Positions 47,691 through 60,550 of a stretch of 64,000 bases of DNA are shown here, piece after piece (position 1 is the stretch's first letter; each line of letters opens with the position of its first letter). This DNA is from Ursus arctos. Taxonomy: Eukaryota; Chordata; Mammalia; Carnivora; Ursidae. A program made the translations under genes and the position numbers. The notes under the pieces were generated by a model. The model was not told where the DNA came from. It did not search any database and was given only the letters and a program-made list of their open reading frames with translations. Location: positions 2,341,501-2,405,500 of the forward strand of contig NW_026622819.1 in assembly GCF_023065955.2 (NCBI RefSeq), read 5' to 3'.

Positions 47691-48111
47691 GACATGCCTT
47701 CCCAGGGCGGCCATGGCCAAGCACCTCAAACCACAGGCTCAAAACCGCAGAAATCTGTTGTTGTCTCCAAGTCTGGAAGCCAGAAGTCTGAGATCACTGT
47801 GCGGCAAGGCCGAGCTCTCTCTGTTGGACTCCTTGGCTTAGGATGGCATCACCCCACCTCAGCCTCCCTCCCCAGCAGGCTGCTGTCGCCCTGAGCAAGG
47901 TCACCTTCCCATGGCATTCTCCGCTCTGAGTCTCTGGGTCCAAATTTCCCTCATCTTACAGGACAGCAGCCACCGCATTGGGGTCCAAAGGATCCCATGT
48001 GGACATGAAAGTGATTACCTGTGCAAAGACCTATCTCCAAGTAGGGTCACAGTCAGAGGCACTGGGGGTTAGGATTTCAAATGACCTTTCTGGAGGGCAC
48101 AGCTCAACGAC
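47691..48111 (-). mobile_element. MLT1-type MaLR LTR, antisense
   Basis: GCCTTCCCAGGGCGGCCATG, CAAGCACCTCAAACCACAGG, then GTCTGGAAGCCAGAAGTCTG and AGATCACTGTGC correspond to the reverse-complement 3' part of an MLT1 LTR. The far end has CTGTGCAAAGACCTATCTCC, GTAGGGTCACAGTCAGAGGC and ACTGGGGGTTAGGATTTCAA. It is a solo LTR without coding sequence. Confidence 0.87.
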
Positions 48112-49175
48112 AACACACACTGGAGGAAACTGTTCTTTTGCACAGAAGCCCTGCTGAGCTTCCAGGAACGGGCCTTGGCGATTCCCTCCCCGGCTGCCTC
48201 TCCCCACTCAGTCCCCGCTGGCCTCCCCGCGGCCACACCCTGTGGGTTCACTCTGTCTTCCATCTGCATTCAGGGTCTGGGGAGTGCTGGGTTGACGTGG
48301 TGGCACATCTCTATCTGCCTCTACTATAGGTTCTCAGGGGAGTCAGGGCTGTGATCAGAGTTGCAGACCCTGTTTCACATTTCTGGTCCCTTAGAGACAC
48401 CCCAAAGTGTGTTTTCTCCAAAGGTGATCAGTGGAGACAGGTTGGCAACACAGGGTTTAACTGCACCGCCAGGAGTGGTCTCCAGGAAACCTTTTCTAGG
48501 CAAGTCGCACCTGCTCCTGCTGAGGTCATGCTCCCCGCATGCCCCCTTCAGGTGTCCCTGCCCCATGCCTGTGCCTTCCCTGCTTTCTCCTTCTCCACCT
48601 GCTCATCAAGCCGGTCCTGCCTGGGCCCCCACCCACCCACACTCACCATCGCCCTTCCGGGCATTGCCATGCCCAGCTGTGGGACTCGGAGAAGCCCAGT
48701 GGAAGGCTCATGGACACCTGTCTTCAGGAGGTGGGACAGGAGGAAGTTATAAGTACTTACAATTGCTATTACTTTCCTCCTATTACTCTTTTTTTTTTTT
48801 AATACTCAAAAGCAAAATTATTTTCTTTACCTGACCAAACTGGTAAAACTGTCTTAAATATGTAGATGTAAGAAGAAAGGTCAAGAAGACGCCATGCTGG
48901 TGAGAGAAACCCCAGGCTTCAGATGGGAGGGCAGAGCTCCAGGGGGCGTGTAGGAGAAGGGCACGGAAGGGGAGGAAGAGCTCCGTGAGAGGAGCCTGTC
49001 CCAGGGCAGGGGGTGTGGAGACCAGGAGACACGGAGCAGAGCCCAGCCACCGAAGCAGGATCTGGGGGACCAGGCCACGGGCCGGCCGAGGAGCCACAGT
49101 GTCAGGCAGCTGCAGAGCTTGGACAGGTGGCCCACAGCATCCAATTAATGCCGTGCAGTTTCTATGAGGAAGACA
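48112..49175. other. Unique non-coding sequence
   Basis: No gene or repeat family is recognised apart from a short poly(T) run at about 48789-48800. Confidence 0.5.
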
Positions 49176-49282
49176 GGGTCCTGTTTTACTGATGAGGAGG
49201 TGTGATTCGCACTCAAAGTAATTTCTTCCAGAATCCCTAGGCTGATCAGGGGCGGAGTCAGGATCCACCAGTTCAGCCTGGG
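49176..49282 (-). mobile_element. MIR SINE fragment, antisense
   Basis: GTCCTGTTTTACTGATGAGG, GATTCGCACTCAAAGTAATT, CCCTAGGCTGATCAGGGGCG and GAGTCAGGATCCACCAG read as the reverse-complement MIR core (CCCATTTTACAGATGAGGAA-like, then a GTGGCAGAGCCAGGATTTGA-like stretch). Diverged. Confidence 0.65.
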
Positions 49283-49549
49283 GCCAAAATATATGTTTGT
49301 TCATTAAATACCCAGACAACTGTTCTGGGCTTAGAGGCCAAAAGAGATTGTCAGATCCAGTAGGAAAATACGGGGATCTCCTTCCACTGGGCTGGGGTTC
49401 CAGGCTCCACTGTCCGGGGGCACGAGGAACACTGTCCGCCCTGGTACTGGGGTGCCGCGGGAGGGGAGCTGGTATCCGGACGCGGGAGATTCAGCCATAT
49501 TGAAACTGTTACCTGTGCTATGATTCAGCCTTCCACCTACTCCGTCTAG

Positions 49550-50720
49550 TCTCCCAAGTTGACAAGTGATCAGTTCTCAATTCGGTTACCATTTTTTCCT
49601 CAGTGTTTTGTGTATACTTAGATTTAGATGCCCAAATTTAATCTGAAATGTTTACTGAATGAAATATAAAACCTTCACATCAAACAATGTGTTTATCTGT
49701 GAAGGTTTGGACTGGATGCAGTCTCAGGGAAAAAAATCATTTTTAATAATAGATATTGCTAAGCTTCTTTTGAAAAAAAAGTCTCCAATTTAGAATTTAT
49801 TTTTGTAGCTTTTTATGTATTATGTCATGCTTCAGAGTGCTTGGTGGTGTAATAAAGTCTCCCCAAAGAAGTCCCAAGCATACACGGAATTCACATGAGA
49901 TTTGAAAGTTGTATTTGAGGAAGACCTAACCCCCTTTCTGATTGAGATCATGTTTGCAGTTTCCTTTGTTTAAAATATGCCTAAGAATTCTACTTCTACT
50001 GCAAAAATAAATGATAAATTATTTATACATACCAATTATTTATTATTATTTATGCAAAGCTTGTCACATTATGCATGCATAAGGGGATTAAATCACCGTT
50101 AACCCGCAATGCCTTTAGGGGCGTTATATGACGGGCAAAAGGTGGCACGTGGGTATTACCATCGGCAAATATATGCGTCAGGAGGCTGCACTTTGTTTAT
50201 GGACATTGCCGCTCTGATATACTTAATAGGAAGGAAAATACAATACCAGAACTGTATCAGCCAATAACACTCACCCAACTACTTCTAAATTCGATTATCT
50301 CCGCATTAAATAAATAACCCAGGCAAGAAGGAGCCGTTACCGTGCCGTGTGCATTGTAATGGAGACATAAAAATGCCCGTTAGTTTAAGCTTAAAACTAA
50401 AAGAAACAGATGAGCTCAACTTAGGGGGAAAAAAGTGTACTTTTCCTAAGGCGATGCTTTTGTCATATAATAGCGACATATGACAATTGAGAAAGAAAGA
50501 TAAATCAGGAAAATACCAAGATATTAGGACTTGTCATGGTGCTTCCTGATAGCATTCTGAGTTTCAAGGCAAATTCAGTGAAGGTATTTTTTTTCCCAAA
50601 ATACTAATGCATATAAATGAAATTATTAGCAGCATTCATTTTTAATAGGAAGCCTAATGGAGGCTTGAGGACGACAGAACTACCCTTTGATCGCGTGAAG
50701 GAGCGTTTTCCACTTCCTAG
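49550..50720. promoter_or_regulatory. Candidate conserved non-coding element cluster
   Basis: About 1.1 kb of AT-rich repeat-free sequence with ACCAATTATTTATTATTATT and TATGCAAAGCTTGTCAC near 50030-50068, TTAAATCACCGTTAACCCGC near 50088, CATCGGCAAATATATGCGTC near 50160 and GTTTAAGCTTAAAACTAAAA near 50383. Isolated CpGs are retained in an AT-rich context, a feature often seen in deeply conserved enhancers. Conservation cannot be verified here. Confidence 0.45.
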
Positions 50721-52320
50721 GGCGAAAATTATACCCACTATGATGATGGAAAAAGCCACCCATCTCTACAATCGACAGCTGAAAAACGCAAAGTGTTTTC
50801 AGAGTTCCGCTGGAGGGGCGGCCAAGCACTCCAGGTCTGTGGGTGGCACTGGGGTTTGGGCGAGGGCTCAGAAGGAGGCGCTAGAGCAGAGGCTGCAATG
50901 GGGTGGGTGCCGTGGGGACCGCGGAACGCCAGCTTGCCCAGGTGCTCTGGAGGGCGTTATCCAGGGCTTTCTCTTGCCCATTGCTATGTGCATCTGTGCT
51001 CCAGTGACGTCGAGGGCTCGCTCTGGTCACGTGTGGAGCTGCATTTGGTCACTCTGTCCACACGGGTATTATGAAACCCTTTTTTGATGTTATACAATAC
51101 TCGTGACCTTGGAAGACGTGGTGTGGTGGGAAATCTAGTAATGGGTGAAACCAGCGGCCATCCCCAACACGTGTCCCAGTCGTGCTCTGTTTTCCGGCCA
51201 CAGAAGGGATGTCCTTGCCGAGATGCACAGGAAGGCTTCACCCAGTCCAAGCCAAGAATCGACCAGCCTCCCAGCCCTTCCACACACCCTGATGAGACGC
51301 GATCCACACCTTCTCTGCGGCTGGGTCCTGTGATTAGTACCCTCCAGAAGCTCTTTCTTTCTTATTTGTAATAATACCGTCTGACGATTCATAATAATAT
51401 CATCCCTGTTTTCAATTTAAGCTCTGTCTCTTTGGTCTGTCCTCAGACAATAGCTGTTCAGAGGCAGCACACTCTATATTCATGACAGGTACATTCTAAG
51501 ACCTTTGTGAATTTCCAAATTTGCAAATACCGCTATGGAATATAATCCCCGTCATAAAATGCAATTAAGTGTAGCTGAAAATTTTAAACCATGTGTTAAG
51601 ACCATCCACGAATGAACAAAGTACCAAAGATATTTATCAAATGATTAGTATCAGTTCTCTCCTGAAAATACACCATACTGCATCACAGCATTGTCCGTGG
51701 GACCGTATACAGAACCCTGCCATCTGTGTTTGTTCCAGCCTGTCTGGGTCTCTGACCTGAGACCTGGAAGGAAGACCTGAGTGCTGGGCTCCCTCCGTAA
51801 AAGAGGAGAGCAGCGGAAGGGGAGGGGTGGAGGTGACGTTCTTGGACTCCCTCCGGGGGAGCCGCTTGCTGGGACGCTTAAGGACAGGAACACAGGGCTG
51901 CACCCTGAGCCCTCCAGATAAGACTCCAGAGGGGTCCCAGGAGTCTGCATTCCTAAGGCCTGGGGATGAAGGAGTGTGTTCAGGAGGGAGGGAGGTGGAG
52001 GTGGTGAGAGGGATGGAACAGCTTGGAACAGAGGGGTCCCTCCTCATGGAGCCAACTGTGAGAGTGGCAGAAGGTCCCCCAGTTCACATGGTGGGTCCCA
52101 ATGACTTGGCCAACATGGCCTTCAGGAGGTCGGAAAAGCCCTCTGTGCTTTGGGAAATGCGTTTTTCCTGCACACAGAACCTGAGTGGATTCTCGTCCAC
52201 ATCCAGCCTGGAGCTGCTGCTCCCCCCAACGTCCCTGCCTCTGCGGGGTCTGTAGAGTGCCCCCGGGTCCTTGCACAGGGCTCAGCGAGAGCAAGGGGCC
52301 GTGGGCCGTCCCTGCACCCC
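50721..52320. other. Unique non-coding sequence
   Basis: No gene is recognised. An AT-rich repeat-poor interval lies at about 51370-51660. Frames up to about 180 codons on both strands are without domains. Confidence 0.5.
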
Positions 52321-52339
52321 GCCCCCCCCCCCAGCGCAT

Positions 52340-52440
52340 CCTCAGTACGCGCGCACGCATCCCGGCTGCAGGAGCGCTCCGTGCGCGTGCCCGCGCGTGC
52401 GGGCATGTGCATGTGTGGGTGCACGTGTGTGTGCAGCTGG
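52340..52440. repeat. CG/TG-rich alternating purine-pyrimidine tract
   Basis: TACGCGCGCACGCAT at about 52346-52360 and a longer GTGCGCGTGC / CGCGCGTGCG / TGTGCATGTGTG stretch to about 52434 alternate purine and pyrimidine. An 11-C run at about 52322-52332 immediately precedes it. Retention of many CpGs suggests it is either little methylated in the germ line or a recent simple-sequence expansion. A Z-DNA propensity is expected. Confidence 0.75.
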
Positions 52441-52974
52441 GGGTGCAGCACATAAAACTGTTGCAAAATACAAACAGGTTGTCATATGTAAAACACAATT
52501 CCCCGCGCATCCCGGGCACAGACGCCGATGCTCATACTCGGCATCTTCAAGTCATTTGAAAGGATAATTAGTGTGTGGCGTCTGTCTGGGACCCTCCGAG
52601 GGTTAGTGTCCATCCTGTTTGTCACTGTTTCTCTCCTAATCCCCTCTAATGAGGGTTTATGTTAACACGGATAAGCCCTCGCCGGTGTGCACTACCCGTC
52701 TAGCCGCGCTGACGGAGGGCACGCTGCTCAAATGTCACTGCTCGGCTCTCCGGCTGCGAGACGTCAGAGGGCGCACAAGCGAGAGGCTGCAGGCGTGAGG
52801 CTTGCCTGCGCGGCCTCCTTGGCCCTGGGGTTGGGCAACCCCCGCCTCGCACCCCACCCCCCGGGTCGCTGCAACTGAGCGTGATTGCTTTCAGGGGCCT
52901 TACTTCCTTTCTGTGCCGGGCAGCTGGTTAAGGACGCTTCCTTCGAGGAAGGTGCCCTGACCTGCTGCTGCTTC

Positions 52975-53215
52975 AGGCTCCGGCGCGCGGCTCCTCCCGG
53001 AAGACGGCAGGCGGGCCCCGTGCAGCGTGGCTGAGCTTCCCGGCCTTCGCCCCAAAGTGCTGGGGAAGCGGGCACAAGGCCAGGACTTGCCTGGACTTGG
53101 ACGCCGAAGTCTGACACCTTTGTTTGGAGAAGCCGCGTGGGCCTCTCTTGGCTCCGCAGGGATGCGTGAGGTACCGGCGAGCGAAACGCGCTGGAGACGT
53201 ACATCTCCGCTGTTC
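52975..53215. promoter_or_regulatory. Candidate CpG island
   Basis: About 25 CpGs are counted by eye in roughly 240 bp (for example CGGCGCGCGG at 52981 and GTACCGGCGAGCGAAACGCG near 53171), a density near 0.1 per base. The sequence is GC-rich and without recognised repeats. It could be the promoter of an unannotated, possibly non-coding, transcript or an orphan CpG island. No exon or TATA box is identified. Confidence 0.4.
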
Positions 53216-53920
53216 AGACAGGCATGCTTTCTGCAGGCTAATCCTCGCGGTGCTATTTGTCCAGCTCTAAAATGATGATTGTAAGGAAAAACGATGGAAA
53301 AATCAGAATTATCACAATTTAATAGAAATAAACATCCACAGCCTGTTAGTGTTTGCAAATCCACATACACACCTGCTATCTATGTAGACCATTCTAGAAT
53401 TCTGCGTTTGGAGCATGATCATGAGCCTTACCTTCCGTGGGACCCCAGCTCCTGAGCACCGGACGGGCTGAGGGTCTCTCCCAGGGTCACGCGCCAACGA
53501 GGGGCCTGCAAGGCCTCCCGGAGGGCTGAGCGGGGACGTCTGGAGCAGGGAAGGGACTGCTGTCTCTGGCAGGGGGCGAGTGTGCTGTGGCTGCCATGAG
53601 ATGTGGCACGTGGTTGCAGCACACACACGTGCCCGCTCTGCATCCGAGGGTGGGCAGCTTTGCTGCCTGCCCTCCTCCTATGAGCTCTTGCCGAGAAGAG
53701 GGCTTTTTGGCAATTCTGACCAAGTGCAGAAGGACAGGAAGGAGGAAGAACTTCGCTTGTCCTTGGAGGATATTTGGTTTTTGGAGGGAAAGAAAAGTTA
53801 TCTGTCTTTCATGTTGAACTCCATTTTCCAGGAGTAGGGTTCCTGCTGGCCTGTGGGTTGCGGTAACCGCTGCCACCCAACATGGGGTGAGCAGCATGGA
53901 AGACACCAGTTAGGACTCGC

Positions 53921-53946
53921 TGAATGAATGAATGAATGAATGAATG
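53921..53946 (+). repeat. (TGAA)n microsatellite
   Basis: Six and a half uninterrupted TGAA units. Likely length-variable. Confidence 0.95.
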
Positions 53947-54256
53947 ATCTGGCTAAGTTAGGGTTAGTTCTGGGGGCAGAATATGGCTGTATTCACATGT
54001 GTGCACAGTCACATGGGTGGGTCTGTTATCAACCATCACACAGGTGTGAAAGCCAGGGCCACAGGGCTGGAGACACGGGCAGGTGAAGGGTCCTGTGTCA
54101 GATGTGGTCAGGGCCTCCCCGTCCCCTCAGGGCTCCCCATGCACCCCTGCTGGCCTGTCCTGGGGGCTCCTTCTGGCTTTGAACAGCTCCCTGGGTGCAG
54201 CTCTGTGGAGAAGTGTCCCTTGCAGCCCTGAACCCATGACAGACGGACTTGGGCGC

Positions 54257-54642
54257 ATCTGTTCCCTGTGGCTGCCACCAAAGTGCCACACGGAGAGGGG
54301 CTAAAAACGACAGTCAGAATCCAGTGTGTCAGCAGGGCTGGGCTCTCTCCACAGACCTGGGGGATCCTTGCTAGCCTAGCCAAGCTTTGGGGCTGTTGGC
54401 CATCCTTGGCCTGTGGCCACGCCACACCAAGCCCTGCCTCTGTCTCTGTGTGGAACACTCTCTTCTGTATTTCCGTGAGCCTCCTCTTCTTATAGGGACA
54501 TCAGCCGCAGCGATGGAGGCCGCCCAATCCAGTGTGATGTCACTGCACTAATAGTGTCTGCGAAGACCCTATTTCCAACAAAGTCACATGCACAGGTGCT
54601 CCGGGGGTGGGACTTGTTTTGGGTGGACACGATTCAGCTCGC
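54257..54642 (-). mobile_element. MLT1-type MaLR LTR, antisense
   Basis: TCTGTTCCCTGTGGCTGCCA, CCTTGGCCTGTGGCCACGCC, CTCTTCTTATAGGGACATCA, TGTCTGCGAAGACCCTATTT, CAACAAAGTCACATGCACAG and GGACACGATTCAGC follow the reverse-complement MLT1 order through to the LTR 5' end. It is a solo LTR and non-coding. Confidence 0.87.
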
Positions 54643-56340
54643 AAAAATGAGGCACTCCCACTCCCCCAGGCCTGGTGGCTGTCCAGGACAGTCTACTCAT
54701 TAGCAGCCCCGCCAGGCTCCTGACTTCCCAGCCTCAAGCCCCACAGGCTGCTAGACTGGGGCTCCCGGGGCTCCCATCTCCATAAGAATCCCTGTCTCAG
54801 AGACTGATAGGGGGTACCAGAGGCTTGCTGGTTTACAGGTGAGGGTCTGCGGCTGGCTGATGACCCCACGGCAGAGGCACTAAAATCCCTGGCACGGAAC
54901 AGAGTGATGGCTGTCAGGCTCGGGGAGGTGGCTTTCACTGCACAGGTGACTCCGGCAGCGATCCCTGCAACTTCGCCTAATAGCTCCTCGTGGCCAATGA
55001 TTATGTACGTGTCACCCACCTAGCCCACAGCACCTGGTGCCAGGTTTGGGGCACGGGCCCATCGTCCTGGAATCCATGCCACTCCAGGAGTGGGGCACTG
55101 GGGGCCGAGCTCTGTTCTTCGGTAGGACCGTGACTGTGGCTCTGCCTCCCTGTCTCCTCAGCTTGGAGTGCGGTGCCCGGGTTTTCTGCGGGGGGACACC
55201 ATCCTCATGGGGCATGGAGCATCCTGCCGGCTCTGACTCTCCCCAACTCATGCTCAGAGCTTCAGAAATGCATGACGAGGGGACCGCCTCTCGGGGTCAT
55301 CGCAGGCACCACCAGGGGACTGGAACAAAGGCTCTGCCCTCACTGAGGACGAGGGAGAGACCACGACACCTGCATTGCCCTGCCAGCAAGGACACCCCTT
55401 CAGACCAGCTCCTGTGCTGCCCACGGACTCTGCTTGCCGATTAAAGAAAAGGAAATGCATTTCAGGACCAAAGCCTTTCTCATGGTCCTATCACGGCTGC
55501 TCACATTTTTGAAGGGAAACACACAAATAATCCACACAAGAGTTTCCCACAACAAAGTCACTGCTGTTTCCCGCAGGGGCACTGCCCTCCCAAGAGGGGG
55601 CCTCCCTGGCTGGCAGGTGGGGCTCGGCCAGAAGATGGATGTGCACGCAGTGTCCACCCGGGGTCAGGCTCCTGTCTCGCTCTGACAGGCTGTAGCGTGT
55701 GGGACATAGGGACAGGCCTCCCTCGGCTTGTGTAGCGAGTTCTCTGCTCTGACTCGGTTGCTGATTTCATTTTGGAGAAGGGGCCAGATTAGAGGGCCTG
55801 GACCGCCACAGGGAGCTTGCGTCTCTCCTCCGCTCTCATTTTCTTGGCCATGGATCATCTTCGAGGCACATAATTTTTAAATGTGTCATCCCGTGTCACA
55901 CGCAGATAGAGCTGTCCATCAGGGATAATAGAGTGTGGCCGCAGCCTTTCTCACTTCCTCCCTGGCTTCACGTGACGTGGCAGCAGGTGTGGGAGAGACG
56001 GTCTCCAAGCGAGGCCACGGCAGTAAACCCCCGCTGTAGGGTCGGGAGGGGACCCTGACCGCCTCGATGTCCCCATCCTCCTGCACGCTCTCCCAGGAAC
56101 TCACATGACTTCCGAGAACCACAGGAGGACGTGAGGTGGCTTGTCAGTGGGCAAAGCCACGAAGGATACCCTTTCATCACACAGAACATATTCATTTTAA
56201 GAACTATTTAACATTGAGTTCATCTTGAGCAAAATATCCATTCTCCTGAGTCTGGACAGGAAACGCTGAGGAACCTAAGTCCGCTAGTGCGTCAGAGGAC
56301 GTCACTGTGGCCCACCCCCAGCGGGTATAGCCAGCCCCCT
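54643..56340. other. Unique non-coding sequence
   Basis: No gene or repeat family is recognised. Frames up to about 135 codons occur on both strands without domains. Confidence 0.5.
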
Positions 56341-56776
56341 GTCCTGGGTTGGACTGTGTCCTACAGATGCCCATATGGAGAAGCCCCAGCCTCTGGGACC
56401 TCAGAATCTGATCTGATTGGAAATCGGTCATTGCAGATGTAATCGAGTTCAAGTGAGGTCCTCACGGTGGGTGTTAATCCAGTGACCAGGGTCCTTATTA
56501 TGGAAGGGAGAAAGTTGGACCTGGACACACTCACGGGGAGAACACCACATGGGTGTGAAGGAGAGGTGGGCTGATGCCCTTAAAAGCAAGGAAAGTCACA
56601 TGCTGTTGGTGGAGAGCGGCCTGGAGCAGACCCTCCCTCCAGCCTGAGAAGGAACAAGCCATGCCAACGCCTTGACCTCGGACTTCTGGCATCCAGAGCC
56701 AGGAGACCATACACGCCCACGTTCGAGGCCCCCCAGCTTGTGGGGTATGTCACGGCAGCCCCGGTAAACTAACACA
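56341..56776 (+). mobile_element. MLT1-type MaLR LTR, sense
   Basis: GTCCTGGGTTGGACTGTGTC, CATTGCAGATGTAATCGAGT, CAAGTGAGGTCCTCACGGTG, GTGTTAATCCAGTGACCAGG, GTCCTTATTATGGAAGGGAG, CGCCTTGACCTCGGACTTCT and the end CACGGCAGCCCCGGTAAACT give the sense order of an MLT1 LTR. It lies about 1.7 kb from the antisense copy at 54257. Confidence 0.88.
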
Positions 56777-58260
56777 CCCGCCACGAAAATGTAAACGCAT
56801 CTTTCGGCGTGTCAGACACTTTCGAATGTTCTAATGGGTGTAAATCCTCCGCTTGGGGCCAGCTGGTATGCCGAGTGTTGGGAGATGGCGTATTAGGGTC
56901 CGATCTTGGCTGACACAGACTCACGGGCAGAGTGGACAGGACCGGTGTTGAGTGTGCGGGGAGGACTCCAAGGGCTGACTCTCAGATTTGACAAACGGAA
57001 ATACAGGACTCTCAGGGAAATTTCAGTTCAGAGAAACAGCAAATCATTTTTCATAGGCTCGTGCCCCATGTGGTACTGGGGACACATTTAGATTAAGCAA
57101 TCATTTGTTGATTATCTGCAATTCAGATTCAACCGGGCATCCTGGTTCGTCTAGCAGTTCAATGTGGGGGTGTCCTGAGGTCATATGTTTAAAACAGGGA
57201 CACACAGCTAGTGTACAACTCGGGAGACTTGGAGTCTTCGGCTCTCCAGGTAGGTGAGCTCCGTGGGGCCCCGGGACCTGAACCACTCGACCAGAATTTT
57301 TATGTGGACCCCACACCCCACGAGGCTGTCGCCACGCCGGCTGTTGGCACAGTTGGAGTCACATGGGCAGAAAAGTGTGCACACAGGTGGGGCCGCTCTC
57401 CTCGTGGGGGAATAAATCACCTCTCCAGCCTTCTGAGTTCCGGTTTTCTGCTGAGGCTGCAGCAGACGGTCAGATTTATGCCCTTTCTGGGTGTGCTTTC
57501 ACGGGCATCTCTCCATCAGGGGTTGTAATCAGACCTGCTCATGCAGACCCCGAACCCAACAGGGGCTGAGGGCCTCGTCAGGAAAGACTAGAATGCTGAG
57601 TTCTGTGGGGCCTGAGCTGGCAAAAACCTCACAGAATGTCTTTTTGTCCAATCTCTTTAAAAAATATGTATCAACCAGTCCCTTTAAAAATAAAGCAATA
57701 AAACTACACTAAGCATGGATATAAATGGGTTCTGAACCTCAGGGGTAGCAGTGCGTTCAGAGCTGGCTGCACAGAGTGGGGTTCAGGTGGGGCTGGTGGA
57801 GCCTCCGTGCGCCCCTCACCGGTCACGATTTAATCCATGCCATTTCCTATCAGGAGACCCCACACACTGCGGCATGCATGGTTTCTTCAGCCTAGCATAA
57901 ACTCATACAATACAATTATCAACTTGTTATTCAGCACTTTTATCAGGAATTAAAATGAAGTTCCTTTAGCTTATCAAACATTTGATGGACATGCAACGTT
58001 TCCACAAGTGCTAAATTCTGTTCCTATTCATGCAGACGTCCACAGCGAGGTTGTGCATACTTGCATCACGAAGAAGTTTAGCTTCCCGCATTCTAGCTCA
58101 AGCTTGCATGATGGAATCTCTTGGTGAGAGCAAGCATGATACAAGGAGCCCTTGCACACGGTTGCACCAGAGTTAATGGACAGAAAACAGAATGCAGAAA
58201 TCAGAGATTTAGGAAAAAACTTGGTTGTCACCTCAAAACCTCACCATTTGTTGGCATTTG
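56777..58260. other. Unique sequence with an AT-rich part
   Basis: No gene is recognised. A weak ancient-repeat-like phrase occurs at about 57110-57150 (GCAATTCAGATTCAACCGGG). The interval 57870-58230 is AT-rich and repeat-poor. Confidence 0.45.
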
Positions 58261-60550
58261 TGCTTCCTGAGGGTCAACCCTGATTTTTCCTTTCCTTGGT
58301 GAGATGCATTCACAGCTCTCTACCGTCCTGGTAGAAAGACCGGTCTGTCCTTTCTGCAGGCTCAGGGCTTCTTCCCAGGAGGGGACACAGCAGAGCCTGG
58401 CTCAGTGGACCCTAGGCCACTTCCTCTGACAAGGCTGTGGCCCATCATCCAGATGCACCGGCCGCCAGGGCGCTGCTGTGAGCTGGTCCTGGACGCTGCG
58501 GTGGCCTCGCTGTGGCCTCGCTGTGGCCCTGGTAGCTCAGCCGAGGTGAATGGGGCGAGCGGGTGGGATCAGAGGAGCTCTGTCTTCCGCCTGCCGGTAC
58601 TCATTATTAGGGCTTGCCGGGCCTGCCCTCTTGCCTACTGCTCAGCTGACCCTAAGCTTCTCAGGGCTCTAGAACCTTTCTTCTAGATGGCTGACAGAGA
58701 GTTCCTTCTGGGTTTGGTGGGTGCCTGCTGCATCAGTAGGATTCTCCTGTCTGGCCCCTGCAGGCGAGCTCCAGCTCTACCTGGGGCCCAGCCTCACAAC
58801 TTCCATCTCTTCACTGGGTTCTTGGGGACCATCTGCCTCTCAGGCTGCTTGGGGAACCAGCAGTCACTCCCTTGCTCAGCAGTCACCCACTGTTCCAACA
58901 CGGCTGAGACGAAGGCATGTGCACACACATCACACCCAGAAAACCCCTCCCACGCAGTGGACGGAGCCCAGGTGCTCTCTGGCAAGCCCTGTCTCCCCTT
59001 CTTCCCGCACCTGCTCTTGCCCATTTCCCCCTGGGCGAGGTGCTCCGGGGTCCGCTGTGTTCATTTTCCAGCCTCATTCCCAGTGATGTGGCTAACACAC
59101 AGGGGCAGTGGTAGCAGCGGTCATTTAAGCCTGGTGCTTTACGAAGTGTTACAGATGTTGTTGTTGTGGTTTGTTTGCTTAGCAAAGATGGGTCATAATT
59201 AAGAAAAAATGTTCACATAGAGTTCAAAATGCAAAATGTTACAAACTCTGAGAACTTGTTATATCTGCTCAGAGAAGTGAACTGTGAAATCTGTAATGAC
59301 TGATCTAATCTACACCAAGATCTTTCTTTGCTAGATCATGCCTGAAACGTATTATCTTGCTCCCAGTGTTGCAAGCTTGAGCCACAGATAAGAGAAGTAC
59401 CTCTCAAAGAACCTTGCCCACGTCTTGACAGTCAGGAGTGTCCGTTCTCTCAGCTCCACGACAGTGTCCGACAGGGTCTCCTGGGACCAGATACTACCAT
59501 GGATTAACTGCACTGGAATGTTACTGGGGGAGACGCAAATGTAAACAAACTTGGGAGGGGTCCAGGGACAGCTGAATGAGCCACTGGACTGAGACAGAAT
59601 TCTGACCCCAAATGAAGGAGGGAGAAGGGAAGGAAGGTTTGGTGGTCACATCCCAGACTGCCATCTGATCTATGGTTCATGGAAGCCATTGGCCAGTCTT
59701 CCAAGACCACCTCTGCCTCAGTGGCCCCACTGTGCCCAGCATGGGCTGGGAGCCGGCTGGGGGAGGCCCCCTTGCTACCCCTAACAGTGGGATTCAGACT
59801 TCAGGGCACAGGGCAGCTTCTCTTCCTGCCCTTGGACGCTGCAGGAGACACTGCAGGTTTTTCCTGGCTCTGCAGGGTGGTGGATTCAGTGGGGTTATGA
59901 AGGGAGGGGCTCCCATGGTCAGGACCCCCACTCATTTCTTACAGTGCTGCAGGCAGCATGGGGGCACTGGAGTGTTTGGAGACCCCGGGGCTGCACTCTG
60001 TGATCCTGGGCCTGCGGAGTCCAGGAATTTGGGAAGTTAGGGTTGTTGAGGGTGCCTGGCGTGTGGGCTGGGGACTGTGGGTGGGGAGGGGACCAAGGCC
60101 CTGACCGGGAGGGTGCTCCCAGCTGGCTGCCTCTGTCCCGGGATCCCTGGATGCGGAGGGGCCTGATCTCACGGCACCCCGAGGGCCACGGCGGGGACCC
60201 AGGACAGGCATTGAAAGCTAGGAGGTGCAGGGTGGGGTGGGGAGGCTATGCACCGGGCTCTAGGAGGGCGCAGGACAGTGGGCGGGGGAGGCGATGGCTG
60301 GTCCCGCTGGGGAGTTGTGGGCAGGGAGGCTGCGCACATGGCAGGCTGTACACTCTGAGCACAGGTGAGCATGCAGGCGGGTGCACGGGGCCCTGCGGGG
60401 GAATGAAGTATGCAGGGAGGGTCCCCTGTGGCTGTGAGCTTTCTCCCAACTTTCAAAGCTTTGGAAGATAAGTGCTATATTCATCACTGAAAAGAAGAAT
60501 AGAGAAATAAAACTTAAAAAAAAAAGTAAGGTAGTGTGCTGGAGGCATAG
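58261..60550. other. GC-rich unique sequence
   Basis: No gene is recognised. A 13-base unit GTGGCCTCGCT is tandemly duplicated at about 58500-58527. Frames up to about 170 codons on both strands lack domains. Confidence 0.45.

Noticed and set aside
57106..57250. Ancient-repeat-like phrases (GCAATTCAGATTCAACCGGG and CACACAGCTAGTG)
   Set aside because: Short, scattered resemblance to old mammalian repeats; no continuous alignment could be traced by eye.
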